Positions 1-9,615 of a DNA stretch of 64,000 nucleotides are shown one piece after another. The notes beneath the pieces were generated by a model. The model searched no databases. It saw only the letters and a list, made by a program, of their open reading frames with translations, and had not been told where the DNA came from. The DNA is from Deltaproteobacteria bacterium (GTDB taxonomy: Bacteria > Myxococcota_A > UBA9160 > UBA4427): assembly GCA_029261835.1 (NCBI GenBank), contig JAJDAO010000003.1:124001-188000 (forward strand), in the 5' to 3' direction. Position 1 is the stretch's first letter. Each line of letters begins with the position of its first letter. A program made the position numbers and the translations under genes.

Positions 1-893
1 AGAAGCAGGCGGGTGCGCGGGCCCGCACACTACAGCGCGAGCTCGAGTGGATTCACATGAGTGCGCGAGCCCGGCAGGCCAAGGGCAAGGCGCGCGTCAA
101 CGCGTACGAGAAGCTGCTCGCCGACGGGCAGCAGCGTGCTTCGGAGCGCGTGGAGATCGCGATCCCGGTACCAGACCGTCTGGGCGACGTCGTGATCCAG
201 GCGGATCATCTGAGCAAGGCATTCGGCGACAAGCTGTTGATCGAGGACCTGAGCTTCAAGCTTCCCCCCGGTGGCATCGTCGGCGTGATCGGAGCCAATG
301 GCGCCGGGAAGACGACGCTCTTCAGGATGATCACGGGCGAGGAGAAGCCCGACGCCGGCGAGCTCCGCCTGGGCGAGACGGTCAAGCTCGCCTACGTGGA
401 TCAGAGCCGAGACGACCTCGATCCCGGCAAGACCGTTTGGGAGGTCATCAGCGGCGGCGAGCAGATGATCCAGGTCGGAAGGCGGGAAGTCCCGTCGCGT
501 GCCTACGTCTCCTCGTTCAACTTCAAAGGGCCCGACCAGCAGAAGCTGTTGGGGAGCCTCTCCGGCGGTGAGCGCAATCGAGTTCATCTCGCTTCACTCC
601 TGAAGAGCGGCGGCAACGTGCTACTGCTCGACGAGCCCACCAACGACCTCGATGTCGACACGCTGCGGGCGCTGGAGGATGCACTCGTGGCATTCGCCGG
701 CTGCGTCGTCGTGATCTCCCACGACCGCTGGTTCCTCGACCGCATCGCGACCCACATCCTCGCCTTCGAGGGCGACAGCCACGTCGAGTGGTTCGAGGGC
801 AACTACCAGGACTACGAGAAGGACCGCAAGAAGCGCATGGGCGCACAAGCGGACCAGCCGCATCGAATCAAGTACCGGCGCATCGACGCATGA
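1..893 (+). CDS. ettA: Energy-dependent translational throttle protein EttA (ABC-F ATPase), C-terminal part
   Basis: The reading frame is open from base 3 to the window start, so this is the C-terminal ~296 residues of an ABC-F protein of about 555 residues; the ATG at 57 is internal. Before it the frame reads the LxRELEWIHM/ARQAKxKAR linker typical of EttA. The second nucleotide-binding domain follows, with Walker A (GANGAGKTT, near base 297), the LSGGERNRVHLA signature and Walker B (LLLDEPTNDLD). The tail ends PHRIKYRRIDA, like other EttA proteins. EttA binds the ribosomal E site and gates the first elongation step according to ATP/ADP ratio; this is family knowledge. Only the 5' truncation by the window is unusual. 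Confidence 0.95.
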   Translation, partial: KQAGARARTLQRELEWIHMSARARQAKGKARVNAYEKLLADGQQRASERVEIAIPVPDRLGDVVIQADHLSKAFGDKLLIEDLSFKLPPGGIVGVIGANGAGKTTLFRMITGEEKPDAGELRLGETVKLAYVDQSRDDLDPGKTVWEVISGGEQMIQVGRREVPSRAYVSSFNFKGPDQQKLLGSLSGGERNRVHLASLLKSGGNVLLLDEPTNDLDVDTLRALEDALVAFAGCVVVISHDRWFLDRIATHILAFEGDSHVEWFEGNYQDYEKDRKKRMGAQADQPHRIKYRRIDA

Positions 894-1030
894 TGATTCT
901 GGTGATCTGGTAGTACTCAGCGCCTCGGCACAGGCACTCTTTGCACTGTGTGCGTCGTCGAAGGATTCCGGACTCGAGGTGGCTTCTGCTACGAGACAGT
1001 TCTCGGCTTCCGTCTCGGCTCGCGGTTGAA

Positions 1031-3469
1031 TCAGAGGAAGCTGCCGAACCTCCAGGTGAGAGTCCCGCCGAAGGTCCGTGGCGTACCGAACTGCTTCACG
1101 ATCCAGGGGAGCGAGCCCCCCGAGTTGGTGTCGAAGTCGATCCCGAAGGTCGTGTAGCTGCGGTCGAGCAGGTTCTTGCCCCAGACAATGGCGCTCAGCG
1201 TCCCCATGTCCCTGGACAGCTCGTATTCATGGAAGGACAGACGTGCACTGAGGAGCCCGTAGGCGTTCTGGCCTGCGTCGGGGTTGTCGCAGTTCTGGAG
1301 GCAGGTCGCATCCTGCCAGTAGTAATCGATGCGCGGAATGATCGTGACGTGCTCAAGCTGTGTGAACCAGTACTGCACCCCCACGCTGAAGTTGTGCTTG
1401 GGCGTGTTGGAGAAGCCTCGCTCGTCGGCAAAGTCCCTTTGCGCGCCAGCGCTGCTGGGGATGAAGTCGATGTACTCGATGTACTCAGCGGATGTCAGGC
1501 CGTAGGTTGCGTCGATCATGAGGTTGTCGATCAAGATGGCCTGCAGCTCGATCTCCATTCCCGCAATCTCTGCCTCGCCTGCGTTGTTGATGCCGGTGCT
1601 GATGGTCTGGGGGGGGCCCGAATCGATCTTGAGGAACGATCGCTGCATGTCTTTGTAGTCCATGAAGAAGGCTGCCACGTTGAAACGGAGCATGCCGTCC
1701 AGGCCACGAAACTTCAGACCGCCCTCGAAGTTTGTCACGAACTGGGGCTTGTACGACTTGCCCACGTATGCGAGATCGTCGGGATCGGCGCTGCTGGCCC
1801 GGGCGTTGAAACCACCCGAGGTGAAGCCGCGCGAGATGGTGAAGTAGGCGTTGAGGTCATCGGTCAGGCGGCCCCGTATGGCTCCCTTCGGAGTCACGGC
1901 ATCGAAGGTCTTGCTCGCCGTCGTTCGTGGCAGGTCGGTGCCCGGTGTGTTCGTTATGCTCTTGGCGATGCCACGTTTCTCGTAGGTGTAGCGGATGCCG
2001 AACTCGAGCGTGATGCGATCGTCCAGGATCGGCGGCGTGTAGGCTGAATGGCCGTAGATGGCGTGTGCCTGGTTGTCGATCTCGGGCCGAGAGTCCTGCC
2101 GCTGCCCAATGTCGCCGAGCGTAGGGATTGCATCGAAGGCGCTGTCAAAGAAGGCGAGCTGGAGCTCCAGAGACTCCGCCTGTTCGAAGAAGTAGAAGTA
2201 GCCGATGGTGTAGTCCAGCTGTCCCCAGTCGTAACGATTGCCGCCGATGAAGTTGAGCTCCTGGGTGACCTGTTCCTGCTCTGTGTCGGTGCTGTTCTCG
2301 AAGACAGCGAATGGAGTCCCATCTCGGTCGTTGTAGGCGATCGCATTGTTGCTGCGATAGGCGGTGATGGACTTGAGGCTTGCGCTGCCAAGACAGCCGA
2401 GATCCTCGAACTCGTAGGCCATGGTCAGCGAATGAGTTTGGAGGTCGACGGTATCGTTCTCGGGCACGCCGTTCAGATCGAGGCGGTTGTTTCGGATATG
2501 CGATTGGTAGGGCCGCATGTTGACGCCGACGCCGGGGGCGGCAAAGCTCCCGTCCACGAGACTGTTCTTGCCCGTGTAGAGCTTCGTCAGTTGCATCTCC
2601 GGCCCCTGCTCATCGATATAGTTTCGATCGTAGGAATAGTTGGCCTCAAAGTGCTCGTTCAGGTAGCGGATGACCAGGCGACCCACTAGGCGACTCTCGT
2701 CCTGGATGTCGGGCCCCGCCGAGTTCTCGTAGAAGGCACTCGTCTGGTTGAGGGTGGCGAAGCTGACCATGCCGGAGAGGGCGCCGAACTTCTCGTCCAG
2801 CACGAAGCCCTCGTCGCCGAAGACCGGAAACTCAATGGTGCCACGGAAATCGATGCGGCCCTCATTGCCTCCTTGTAGGCTCGCCTTCGAGCCCCACGTG
2901 CCAGAGGGCTTGCGGGTGAGGAAATTGATGGCCCCGCCACTGGCGTTGCGACCGTAGAGATCGCCCTGGGGACCGCGCAGCACCTCGATTCGTTCGAGAT
3001 CCGTTACGTCGATGTTGTTGCCGATCGTCATGCCAAGGTAGACACCGTCGACATAGACCGCTGTGTAAGGGTCGCGAGAGAGATTCCCCGCATCCGCCAA
3101 GCCGAGACCCCGGGAGTAGACGAAGAGGTTGCTCCCCCTGTCAGCGGTTCTGATGTTGACGTTGGGCGCGAAGTTGTTGAGATCGAGCGCGCTGCTGATT
3201 CCCAGCATGTCGATGGTCTGCTCGCCGAAGACAGACATGGAGATGGCCGTGTCCTTGAGCGTGGACCTGCGCTTCTGGGCGGTGACGACCATCTCCTCGA
3301 TCTCTCTGATCAACACTTCGATGTCTTTCTCATCGGAGTCACGGATGTCGATACCCGGCCAAGACTCCTCGGTCTGGACCGAGCCGGGCGGCAGCTCGTC
3401 CTTGGCCGAGACACCTCCCGCCCACACTGCCACGACGATCAGGAGAAGCCCAGCGGTGCATCTACGCAC
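1031..3469 (-). CDS. TonB-dependent outer-membrane receptor
   Basis: An 812-residue TonB-dependent receptor for active uptake of a siderophore, vitamin or hydrophobic nutrient across the outer membrane. The longest frame starts at 3667, but a GTG at 3469 gives a clean signal peptide (MRRCTAGLLLIVVAVWAGGVSA) and is preceded by GGAGG, so I chose it. A short acidic stretch leads to the TonB box-like EEMVVTAQKR, then the plug domain with VYVDGVYLG, LERIEVLRGPQGDLYGRNASGGAINF, and a long beta-barrel. The C-terminus ends in an aromatic-rich barrel strand (TWRFGSFL). The barrel with many Tyr/Phe/Asn positions resembles the large 'VTAQKR' receptor class common in degraders of hydrophobic compounds. 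The substrate cannot be read from sequence. No TonB/ExbBD genes are nearby. Confidence 0.92.
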   Translation of the reverse strand: MRRCTAGLLLIVVAVWAGGVSAKDELPPGSVQTEESWPGIDIRDSDEKDIEVLIREIEEMVVTAQKRRSTLKDTAISMSVFGEQTIDMLGISSALDLNNFAPNVNIRTADRGSNLFVYSRGLGLADAGNLSRDPYTAVYVDGVYLGMTIGNNIDVTDLERIEVLRGPQGDLYGRNASGGAINFLTRKPSGTWGSKASLQGGNEGRIDFRGTIEFPVFGDEGFVLDEKFGALSGMVSFATLNQTSAFYENSAGPDIQDESRLVGRLVIRYLNEHFEANYSYDRNYIDEQGPEMQLTKLYTGKNSLVDGSFAAPGVGVNMRPYQSHIRNNRLDLNGVPENDTVDLQTHSLTMAYEFEDLGCLGSASLKSITAYRSNNAIAYNDRDGTPFAVFENSTDTEQEQVTQELNFIGGNRYDWGQLDYTIGYFYFFEQAESLELQLAFFDSAFDAIPTLGDIGQRQDSRPEIDNQAHAIYGHSAYTPPILDDRITLEFGIRYTYEKRGIAKSITNTPGTDLPRTTASKTFDAVTPKGAIRGRLTDDLNAYFTISRGFTSGGFNARASSADPDDLAYVGKSYKPQFVTNFEGGLKFRGLDGMLRFNVAAFFMDYKDMQRSFLKIDSGPPQTISTGINNAGEAEIAGMEIELQAILIDNLMIDATYGLTSAEYIEYIDFIPSSAGAQRDFADERGFSNTPKHNFSVGVQYWFTQLEHVTIIPRIDYYWQDATCLQNCDNPDAGQNAYGLLSARLSFHEYELSRDMGTLSAIVWGKNLLDRSYTTFGIDFDTNSGGSLPWIVKQFGTPRTFGGTLTWRFGSFL

Positions 3470-3772
3470 TACGACATGTCCTCCAAGTTCTTCGAACAAC
3501 GGGAAGAGCAGGAGAGGGAAGCAGCCTGATGGCCAGGTGGGTGACTGCCCCGGGCTTCTCGACAGCCGCGTCTTCGGAATCGCCACCGGTAGTCCGGTGA
3601 TATGACAACTGAGAGATGGTGGGGGGCTCTCGCCCCCCACCCCGTTTGCGGCTTCTCGACAGGTCACTCTCGCGCGACGCTCGACGATCCAGGGTGGTCT
3701 CCTGAATCAGGTCGAGGCCTCCCCGACGACGAGGATTGGGCGAGATGTGCACCCACTTCGATCGACGTCAGG
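3470..3772. other. Non-coding spacer between SGNH gene and TonB receptor
   Basis: About 300 bases between the stop of the SGNH hydrolase gene and the GTG start of the receptor, both read leftward. It holds one strong GC-rich hairpin (3618-3641) and a GGAGG ribosome-binding site just before the receptor start. No additional gene is convincing. Confidence 0.6.
3618..3641 (-). terminator. GC-rich hairpin, probable terminator of the SGNH hydrolase gene
   Basis: A perfect 10-bp stem (GGTGGGGGGC / GCCCCCCACC) with the 4-base loop TCTC, 132 bases downstream of the leftward SGNH stop codon. No T-run follows on the minus strand, so it may act as a rho-independent-like pause or stabilise the mRNA 3' end rather than being a textbook terminator. 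Confidence 0.5.
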
Positions 3773-5512
3773 TCATTGGGCCACGTTCTGCACCGGCTGG
3801 GCCGAGGATCCCTGCGAATAGAAGCCCCAGCGCATGTAGTTCCAGCCCCAGGTGAGCCCGCAGTTCCCTGTGGATCCGTAGACCTTGCCGCCCTCGTACA
3901 GCCAGTAGCGATACATGCAGGTGTTCCGCGAGTCCGGGTTGATGAACCAGTTTCGGTCCGAGCCGCCGCCGTAGATGTCCATGACTTGGCTCGACGACTC
4001 ATTACAGGTAGCCAGGGAGTAGCGCCACCCATCGTCCTGAATGCAGCGTCCGTCATGCTTGGACATGAGCACGTATCCATCGTCGTAGCCGAGCACGTGC
4101 CACTTCTGCTTCGAGTTGCTCGTACTGCAACTCGACACCTTCATGTTCGTGTTGTTGCTGTGGATCGTGAGACACTTGTTCGGACCCTTCTGGCGAATCT
4201 GAACCCAGTTGTTCGGATCGACCGGACCCCCGCTATAACCGGGTTCGAACGTCCCGCCGGCCTCCAGTATCTCCTGATCGGTGAGCTCGGTCACGCTGTA
4301 GCCAAAGTTGGCGTTGAGGGCCTTGATGACCTCGTTGGCGATGAAGCCCTGGGGCGGAGTGTTCGGGTGCAGGCCGTCGGTGGCGAGGTACTTGAGTGTG
4401 GTAGCCAGGGTTCCGCAGTTCCCGTCGGAATCGCAAGCACCGAGCACGCCCTGTCCGGAGCTTCCCGCGGAGGTCGCATCGTCGACCGACGCCGCCGTAT
4501 CGACGGGAATGGCGTAGCCGCCGATCAAGAGGTCACCGTTCGCCGGATTCACCTTGGTCGGGTCCTGGTTGAAGCCCCAGGCGTCGAAGGTGGGAATGCT
4601 GCGAGCGGCGGCTTCCAGCTGAATTCGAGCGTTCGTGTTCACGATTGCGGCGACGACGCTCTCGTTCGTGCCCATTGCGGTTCCCATCGGCAGTTCGGCG
4701 ATGAGGATCTTGTTCGCACCTGCGGCCGTCAACGCGTCCACCTGGGCGAACAGCTCCGCGATCAGCTGATCCTGGAATCCTCCGGGATCGTAGAAGGGGC
4801 CACCTTCACAGAGGTTCTCCATCTTCATTTCCCAAGCGGCAAAATCGTTGCTCCCGATATTGACGACCACCACATCGATCGCGCCCGTCTGGATGTACGG
4901 AATGAGCTGCCCCACCTGTTGTGCCATGTTGTGATCGCCGAGGCCGGGCGACGTGATGGTGCCGGAGACGCGGGCGAAGTTGTACTCGTAACCTCTCAGC
5001 CTTGGCTCACCGTAGAGATTCGGATTGTCCGTGAGGCTCCCGAAGTTGAAGTCACCCGAGCGATCGAGAGCCAACATCTGCACCCAGTTTCGTGCCGGGA
5101 AGTCCGTGTACATGGGGAAGATCGGCATGATGATGTCCAACAACACGCCAATCCCGCCGAAGCCGAGGAGCCCCCCGCCTCCGAAGCCCAGCACCTCGCC
5201 GATCGTCTGCGAGCCGCATTGTTTGTTTCCGAAGCTGATCATATCCGTGTCGAGCTGGCCCGCGATGTCCAGGTCGAGTAGCCCTCCAGTGTCTGCGTCG
5301 GCGCGGTACTCGGCGGAGAGGCTGTCTCCAACCACGGCGATGTTCATGGCCGCCGCCGTGGGCGGAGCCATTGCGACCGCGAAGGCGAGGCCACAGGCCA
5401 CCGCCCCAGCGAACGTGAAACCAGTTGATGATCGCAACCGGAGTCCCTCTCTCACCCTTAGCATGCCAGGCCTCTCCATTCGATCAAACCAGGATCTAAG
5501 CACGACCTTCAT
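3773..5512 (-). CDS. Secreted SGNH/GDSL-family hydrolase with C-terminal ricin-type beta-trefoil-like domain
   Basis: A 579-residue exported esterase/lipase-like protein. The ATG at 5512 is preceded by AGGAGG at ideal spacing. Residues 1-55 form a long basic n-region plus a hydrophobic signal segment ending AAA. SGNH block I (GDSLS) puts the nucleophile Ser near residue 64; block III (GSND) lies near 220-223, and block V (DGLHPN) places Asp/His near 379-382, so the catalytic set is complete. Residues ~435-579 are rich in Trp, Cys and Gln/Lys-x-Trp motifs (KCLTIH, CIQDDGWRYS, TCNESSSQ) like ricin-B carbohydrate-binding lectin repeats. Expected action: hydrolysis of an ester or deacetylation of a polysaccharide outside the cytoplasm. 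A second SGNH gene lies at 52928-54109, and a fragment resembling this family lies immediately upstream. Confidence 0.85.
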   Translation of the reverse strand: MKVVLRSWFDRMERPGMLRVREGLRLRSSTGFTFAGAVACGLAFAVAMAPPTAAAMNIAVVGDSLSAEYRADADTGGLLDLDIAGQLDTDMISFGNKQCGSQTIGEVLGFGGGGLLGFGGIGVLLDIIMPIFPMYTDFPARNWVQMLALDRSGDFNFGSLTDNPNLYGEPRLRGYEYNFARVSGTITSPGLGDHNMAQQVGQLIPYIQTGAIDVVVVNIGSNDFAAWEMKMENLCEGGPFYDPGGFQDQLIAELFAQVDALTAAGANKILIAELPMGTAMGTNESVVAAIVNTNARIQLEAAARSIPTFDAWGFNQDPTKVNPANGDLLIGGYAIPVDTAASVDDATSAGSSGQGVLGACDSDGNCGTLATTLKYLATDGLHPNTPPQGFIANEVIKALNANFGYSVTELTDQEILEAGGTFEPGYSGGPVDPNNWVQIRQKGPNKCLTIHSNNTNMKVSSCSTSNSKQKWHVLGYDDGYVLMSKHDGRCIQDDGWRYSLATCNESSSQVMDIYGGGSDRNWFINPDSRNTCMYRYWLYEGGKVYGSTGNCGLTWGWNYMRWGFYSQGSSAQPVQNVAQ

Positions 5513-6053
5513 GACCCGCCTCCTTGTCGGGGAGCTCTATTGCTCCCCTGTTTGTCGATACCGGACGCCTCGTGGGCGCTTCGAGATTGCGTACTCGAGC
5601 CAGCCGGATGGGTATCTAGGTGTTCATCCGTCAGGCCGTCGCCGACCGCGCTGCTATTGCGCTGCGCTTGGGCGATCGATGCCGCGAGGACAAGAACGAG
5701 AGCGATACACTCAATGCCCCGAACTTGATTGCTGCGCCTCCCCCCTGAATCGTCGCCACCCCGGACCTCATTCCCGTCGATCACCGCCGGGCGGGCCAGA
5801 CCACGATTCCCATGCCTGCAGTTTCGGCGAGGCCATTGGAGCACGTGGGTGTCGCAGAGGGAACACGTTCTTCGGTCCTGAGAGACGATTTCAAGCTGCG
5901 CTCAGATGCTCGCTTCCGCTCGCTGAAGCACCTCAGCAGTGGATCATCATCAGCTCATCTTGGGCTCATCAAGGACTCATCACCCTGCGGATTGCGCGCA
6001 GTCTTGCACCGGTGGAGAGGCGCAGATCGAAGCGAGACTTCTCGAATCTCAGC
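5513..6053. other. Gene-poor spacer (541 bp)
   Basis: Between the SGNH gene start and the stop of the large regulator gene. Apart from the SGNH-like remnant at 5605-5724 and the ribosome-binding site at its left edge, I see nothing supported; the plus-strand open frames here have the composition of shadows. Confidence 0.5.
5605..5724 (-). pseudogene. Decayed N-terminal fragment of an SGNH hydrolase
   Basis: In one minus-strand frame this stretch reads a signal-peptide-like hydrophobic run (IALVLVLAASIAQAQ) followed by SSAVGDGLTDEHLDTH, which matches the VVGDSLSxEY block I of the two SGNH hydrolases in the window. The catalytic Ser codon reads GGC (Gly) where AGC would be expected, no start codon fits, and no later SGNH block is present before the stop at 5509. 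I read it as a remnant of a duplicated or replaced SGNH gene directly upstream of the intact one. The match is short, so this is tentative. Confidence 0.35.
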
Positions 6054-9000
6054 TCAGCAGCCGCCAAACACGCTCAGGCTGAAGCCAAGTGCGCGGCTCG
6101 TCTGCTGGGCCCGGCGCATGAGCGCGCGCGCGTGCGCGGCCTTGCCGGAGCTCGGGTGCTTGGCGAGGACGCGAGCAAGATCGAGCTGGGCTCGGGCCAT
6201 CCACGGTCGCGCACCGAGTCTCTCGCACTGATGAATGCTGAGTTCGAGCCGTTCTTCGGCTCTGAGCCAGTCGCCCTGGAGAGCGGAGAGCAGGCCTCGA
6301 AAGTAGGAGACCGGTCCGTAGTATGCTCCGGCGAAGCCAACGACGATGTGTTCACTGTCGCAGTGTTCGAACGAAGCTTCGAGTTCATCGGCCGCTTCGG
6401 TTTCGTCGAGACGAGAGGCCAGCTCGGCGAGTAGTGCCAACGTCTGCTGCCAGGCGTGATCGTCGTGGGGCTTGACTCCGGGATAGAGAAGAAGTCTCCG
6501 ATAGATCGTGCGCGCCTCCTCGCGGTACCCCGCCTCCAGCAGAGCCAGGGCGTGAGCCGCGGTCATGGCCGGAAACTCGACGTGATCCCGGGCCAGCTCC
6601 CGCATTGAGGCGAGCTCTTCCGAGACGCGGCCCTGATACCTTCGCAGCTGCCAACGTTGATTCCGACAGAGGAGATCCGCAGCGGGCATGTGGGTATCGC
6701 GTCCCAGCGCGAGGGACGCCTCGATCCTGCGCTCCGCCTCCGAGAAGTTGCCCACCATGAGAGCGATCATGCTCTCATAGACCGACCACCACCAGCGTGC
6801 AGCGGGTTGCCGCAATCTTGAATTCAAGTGACGGTAGCGCTCGATCTCCGCCTGAAATTCGACGATGGAGGTCATGCCTTCCGACAGGTCGGAGAGGTAG
6901 AGCGTGCGACAGAGGAGGTCGAGTTCGTCGTCCCCGCAGCGACTGGCCGTTTCGACCAGCTGGGCCGAGCGCAGCAAGCGATCCTCGCTGGATTCGGTGT
7001 TCATCGCGATCGCGTATTCGGCGCGCAGCACATACACGAGGGTGTAGGGGTCGTCTCTGCGACGGGCGATCTCGATGGCCTGCTTGGCGAGGCTCTCTGC
7101 GCGCGCCGGCGAGCCCGCCCAGTGGGCCGCGAGCGCAAGCCGGCCCGTAAGCTGGGCGCGAACTTCCAGCTCCTGGTCGTCGAGGACCTCGAGTGCTCTC
7201 TTGATCAGCTCGATTCGTTCGCGGCTCAAGCCACCGAACTCGAGGGGACGTGCGGGCCGCAGGCCGCCGCACAACGCAGCGCGCAGGAGCAGGTCGCGAT
7301 TCCCCAGAGAGAGCGCGAGGTTGCCGGCGGCGTCGATCGTCCGCATCGACGCCTCGAGCTCACCCGCTTCGAGACGCGCTTCACCCAGGGCCAACTGGAG
7401 CTCACAGTGTTTCGGGCCCGGTTCGGCTTCCAGCAGGTCGAGAACGTCGATGGCCTTCTCGTAGAAGCTGCAGCTCACTTCGGGGGCGAATCGCGCGCGC
7501 GCCTTCTCCGCTGATTCGACTGCCAACGCAATCGTGCGTGCGAGGTCGCCGAAGGGCGCGGCGGCCAGAAGATGATGTGCGACCTCCTCACTGCCACTCC
7601 CCAGACCATCGATCGGACGCGCGAGCAGGAACTCGCCCACCCGCAGATGTCGCTCGCGCCGATCCGAGGCGCTCAGGTTCTGATAGAGCGTCTCTCGAAT
7701 CAACGCGTGGGCGAACTCGTAGTGCCCGAGCCCGGACTTCGCCGGAATCAGGAGGCATGCGTCGAGCGCTTGATCGAGAGCGCGCTGCACGGATTCGGGA
7801 TCCGTCTGACGCATGCTCGCCAGGCTGACGAGGGAGAAGGAGTTCCCGATCACCGATGCATCGCCGAGGATCTCGCCCGTCTCCCCTCCCAGTCGCCTGA
7901 GCCGCTGCTCGATTACGGCGCACACGCCGTCCGGCAGGGGGAACTCTCCGAGCTTCCCGCCGCGTGACCACCTGCCCTCGGATGGCACCACCCATCCCTC
8001 TTCGATCAGGTATTGCAGGATCTCGCCTACGAAGAAGGGGTTACCTCCGGTCTCCAGGGTCAGTCGTCTGACGAAGCTTGCGGGAGCGGTTACTCCCGTT
8101 CTTTCGAGGACCAATTCCGAGATCGTGGCAACGTCGAGCCCTCGGAGCTGGACCTCGGTAGTGCAGGGCTCCCGCCGGATCTCGCTGCGAGCCCGCCTGA
8201 AGGGGTGGGTCGAGTCGATTGCTGCGTCGCGGTAGGTCGCCACGATCAGTATCGGAATCCGACGCAGATCTCGGGCTACGAGGCGCAGGAGCTCCAGCGA
8301 TGGGAGGTCAGCCCCGTGCAGATCCTCGAGGATCAAGACCAGGGGTTCACGCTTGGCGGCGCGTCGGAGCAGGTTCGCGGCGCTGTCGAGGAAGCGCAGC
8401 CGAGCCTGGTCGGGCTCGAGCGTCGGCGCGTCATCGAGGTCGAGCAGGTATGCGCGGAAATCGTCCATGACAGAGGCGATGTCGCGCTCGTCCGAGCCGA
8501 ATCCTTGAATCAGGGATTCACGATGCGATTGCGCGATGTGGGTGCGGGCGAGCTCAGCCCAGGGCCAGAAGGCCGGTGCCCCCTCGGATTCCAAGCAGCG
8601 TCCGACGTAGACCCGGACTCCCTTCTCTCGTGAGTATTCCGCCACGGCCTCGGCGAGGCGGGTCTTGCCGATGCCCGGCTCGCCGGCGATGAGCACGACA
8701 CGTCCGGAATCCTCCATCGACTCGTCGGCCGCCCGGCACAGGAGAGCGAGCTCGCGAGAGCGCCCCACCATCGCGGCCACCGCGCCGATCTTCTCTGCGG
8801 ACTGCGCGTACTCGGGCCGTGTCACCGACGCAGCCGGGCCCTCGGGCTCGACGTTGCAGAGCCGATAACCACGGTCTCGCACCGTCTTGATCAAGCGCTG
8901 GCTCTTGCCGTCGTCGCCCAGGGCTTGACGCGCCGAACGAATCGCCTGGGGAAGAGCCGTTCGTCCGATCACCTGATCGGACCAGAGCTCGTTCAGTAGC

Positions 9001-9161
9001 TCGGTGCTCGAACAGATGCGACCCTGCGCGCGAGCGAGGAATCGGATCAACTCGAACACCTTGGCCTGCACCGGGATGACCTGGCCGTTGCTCGTGAGTT
9101 CGGAGTTCGCGACGTCGACGACGAAGCGGTCGAATCGATATACAGGAGCCGAGGGCCGCAT
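6054..9161 (-). CDS. OmpR-type winged-helix / AAA ATPase / TPR regulator
   Basis: A 1035-residue cytoplasmic regulator with no membrane segment. Residues ~5-105 are an OmpR/CadC-type winged helix (YRFDRFVVDV ... VFELIRFLARAQGRICSSTELLNELW ... RLIKTVRDRGYRL). An AAA-type domain follows, with Walker A GEPGIGKT near 160-167 and Walker B LVLILEDLHGAD. The C-terminal ~500 residues are alpha-helical with TPR-like repeats. The architecture resembles MalT/SARP-like or CadC-AAA signalling ATPases, which bind DNA through the wing and use the repeats to sense a ligand or partner. I start at the ATG at 9161 because homologous wHTH proteins begin right before the YxFDxFxxD motif; an upstream ATG at 9248 is in frame. 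Target genes are unknown; the divergent M24 gene is one candidate. Confidence 0.8.
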   Translation of the reverse strand: MRPSAPVYRFDRFVVDVANSELTSNGQVIPVQAKVFELIRFLARAQGRICSSTELLNELWSDQVIGRTALPQAIRSARQALGDDGKSQRLIKTVRDRGYRLCNVEPEGPAASVTRPEYAQSAEKIGAVAAMVGRSRELALLCRAADESMEDSGRVVLIAGEPGIGKTRLAEAVAEYSREKGVRVYVGRCLESEGAPAFWPWAELARTHIAQSHRESLIQGFGSDERDIASVMDDFRAYLLDLDDAPTLEPDQARLRFLDSAANLLRRAAKREPLVLILEDLHGADLPSLELLRLVARDLRRIPILIVATYRDAAIDSTHPFRRARSEIRREPCTTEVQLRGLDVATISELVLERTGVTAPASFVRRLTLETGGNPFFVGEILQYLIEEGWVVPSEGRWSRGGKLGEFPLPDGVCAVIEQRLRRLGGETGEILGDASVIGNSFSLVSLASMRQTDPESVQRALDQALDACLLIPAKSGLGHYEFAHALIRETLYQNLSASDRRERHLRVGEFLLARPIDGLGSGSEEVAHHLLAAAPFGDLARTIALAVESAEKARARFAPEVSCSFYEKAIDVLDLLEAEPGPKHCELQLALGEARLEAGELEASMRTIDAAGNLALSLGNRDLLLRAALCGGLRPARPLEFGGLSRERIELIKRALEVLDDQELEVRAQLTGRLALAAHWAGSPARAESLAKQAIEIARRRDDPYTLVYVLRAEYAIAMNTESSEDRLLRSAQLVETASRCGDDELDLLCRTLYLSDLSEGMTSIVEFQAEIERYRHLNSRLRQPAARWWWSVYESMIALMVGNFSEAERRIEASLALGRDTHMPAADLLCRNQRWQLRRYQGRVSEELASMRELARDHVEFPAMTAAHALALLEAGYREEARTIYRRLLLYPGVKPHDDHAWQQTLALLAELASRLDETEAADELEASFEHCDSEHIVVGFAGAYYGPVSYFRGLLSALQGDWLRAEERLELSIHQCERLGARPWMARAQLDLARVLAKHPSSGKAAHARALMRRAQQTSRALGFSLSVFGGC

Positions 9162-9615
9162 ACACGGATTGTGTGCGATATCCGGTATGAAATTCAATCG
9201 AATTCTCAGCCACGATGCTGGGCTGGGAAGGGAGCGCTGGCGACGCACTGAGGCGTCTCATTCGTACCTGGCAGCGATTTAGCCGCATGACCCGCAAGGA
9301 ATCAACAACCTCGAGAATCGGGCCGAGTGCACGGTTGCCGTATCAGGTTGCTCGACCGGGGCGATGAGATATTCCTCCGTCTTCTTTGCGAGGCGATCCA
9401 TTCTGTTGTATGAGCCCACCACCTCTGGCGCGAGACGGGGGCGGTGGAGGGCTGACACGGCGCGCGGCTGCGGCCCGGCGGCCGGAACGGCTGCGCGCCT
9501 CCGAGCCGCTAACTTCTCCGCCATCTTCAGTGCCACGTGCGAGAAGTACGAAGAAGCCTACCGGCAGTTGACATCCTGAATAGCGTGCACGAGCGAAGGC
9601 GATTGGAGTGACGAC
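9162..9615. other. Divergent intergenic region between regulator and M24 gene
   Basis: About 450 bases between divergent genes. It must hold both promoters. I looked for a sigma70-type promoter: a TTGACA at 9568-9573 has no acceptable -10 at 16-18 bp. No convincing coding frame. A GGAG ribosome-binding site precedes the ATG at 9616. Confidence 0.5.

Noticed and set aside
941..2047. Long plus-strand frame opposite the TonB receptor.
   Set aside because: High-GC antisense shadow of the receptor gene; no family features.
3602..5281. 559-codon plus-strand frame opposite the SGNH hydrolase gene.
   Set aside because: Entirely antisense to a gene with complete catalytic motifs and a strong ribosome-binding site.
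5025..6434. Long plus-strand open frame across the SGNH gene and spacer.
   Set aside because: It is antisense to convincing genes, starts inside one and has no domain or signal.
9568..9596. TTGACA upstream of the M24 gene as a promoter -35.
   Set aside because: No -10-like hexamer at 16-18 bp spacing.
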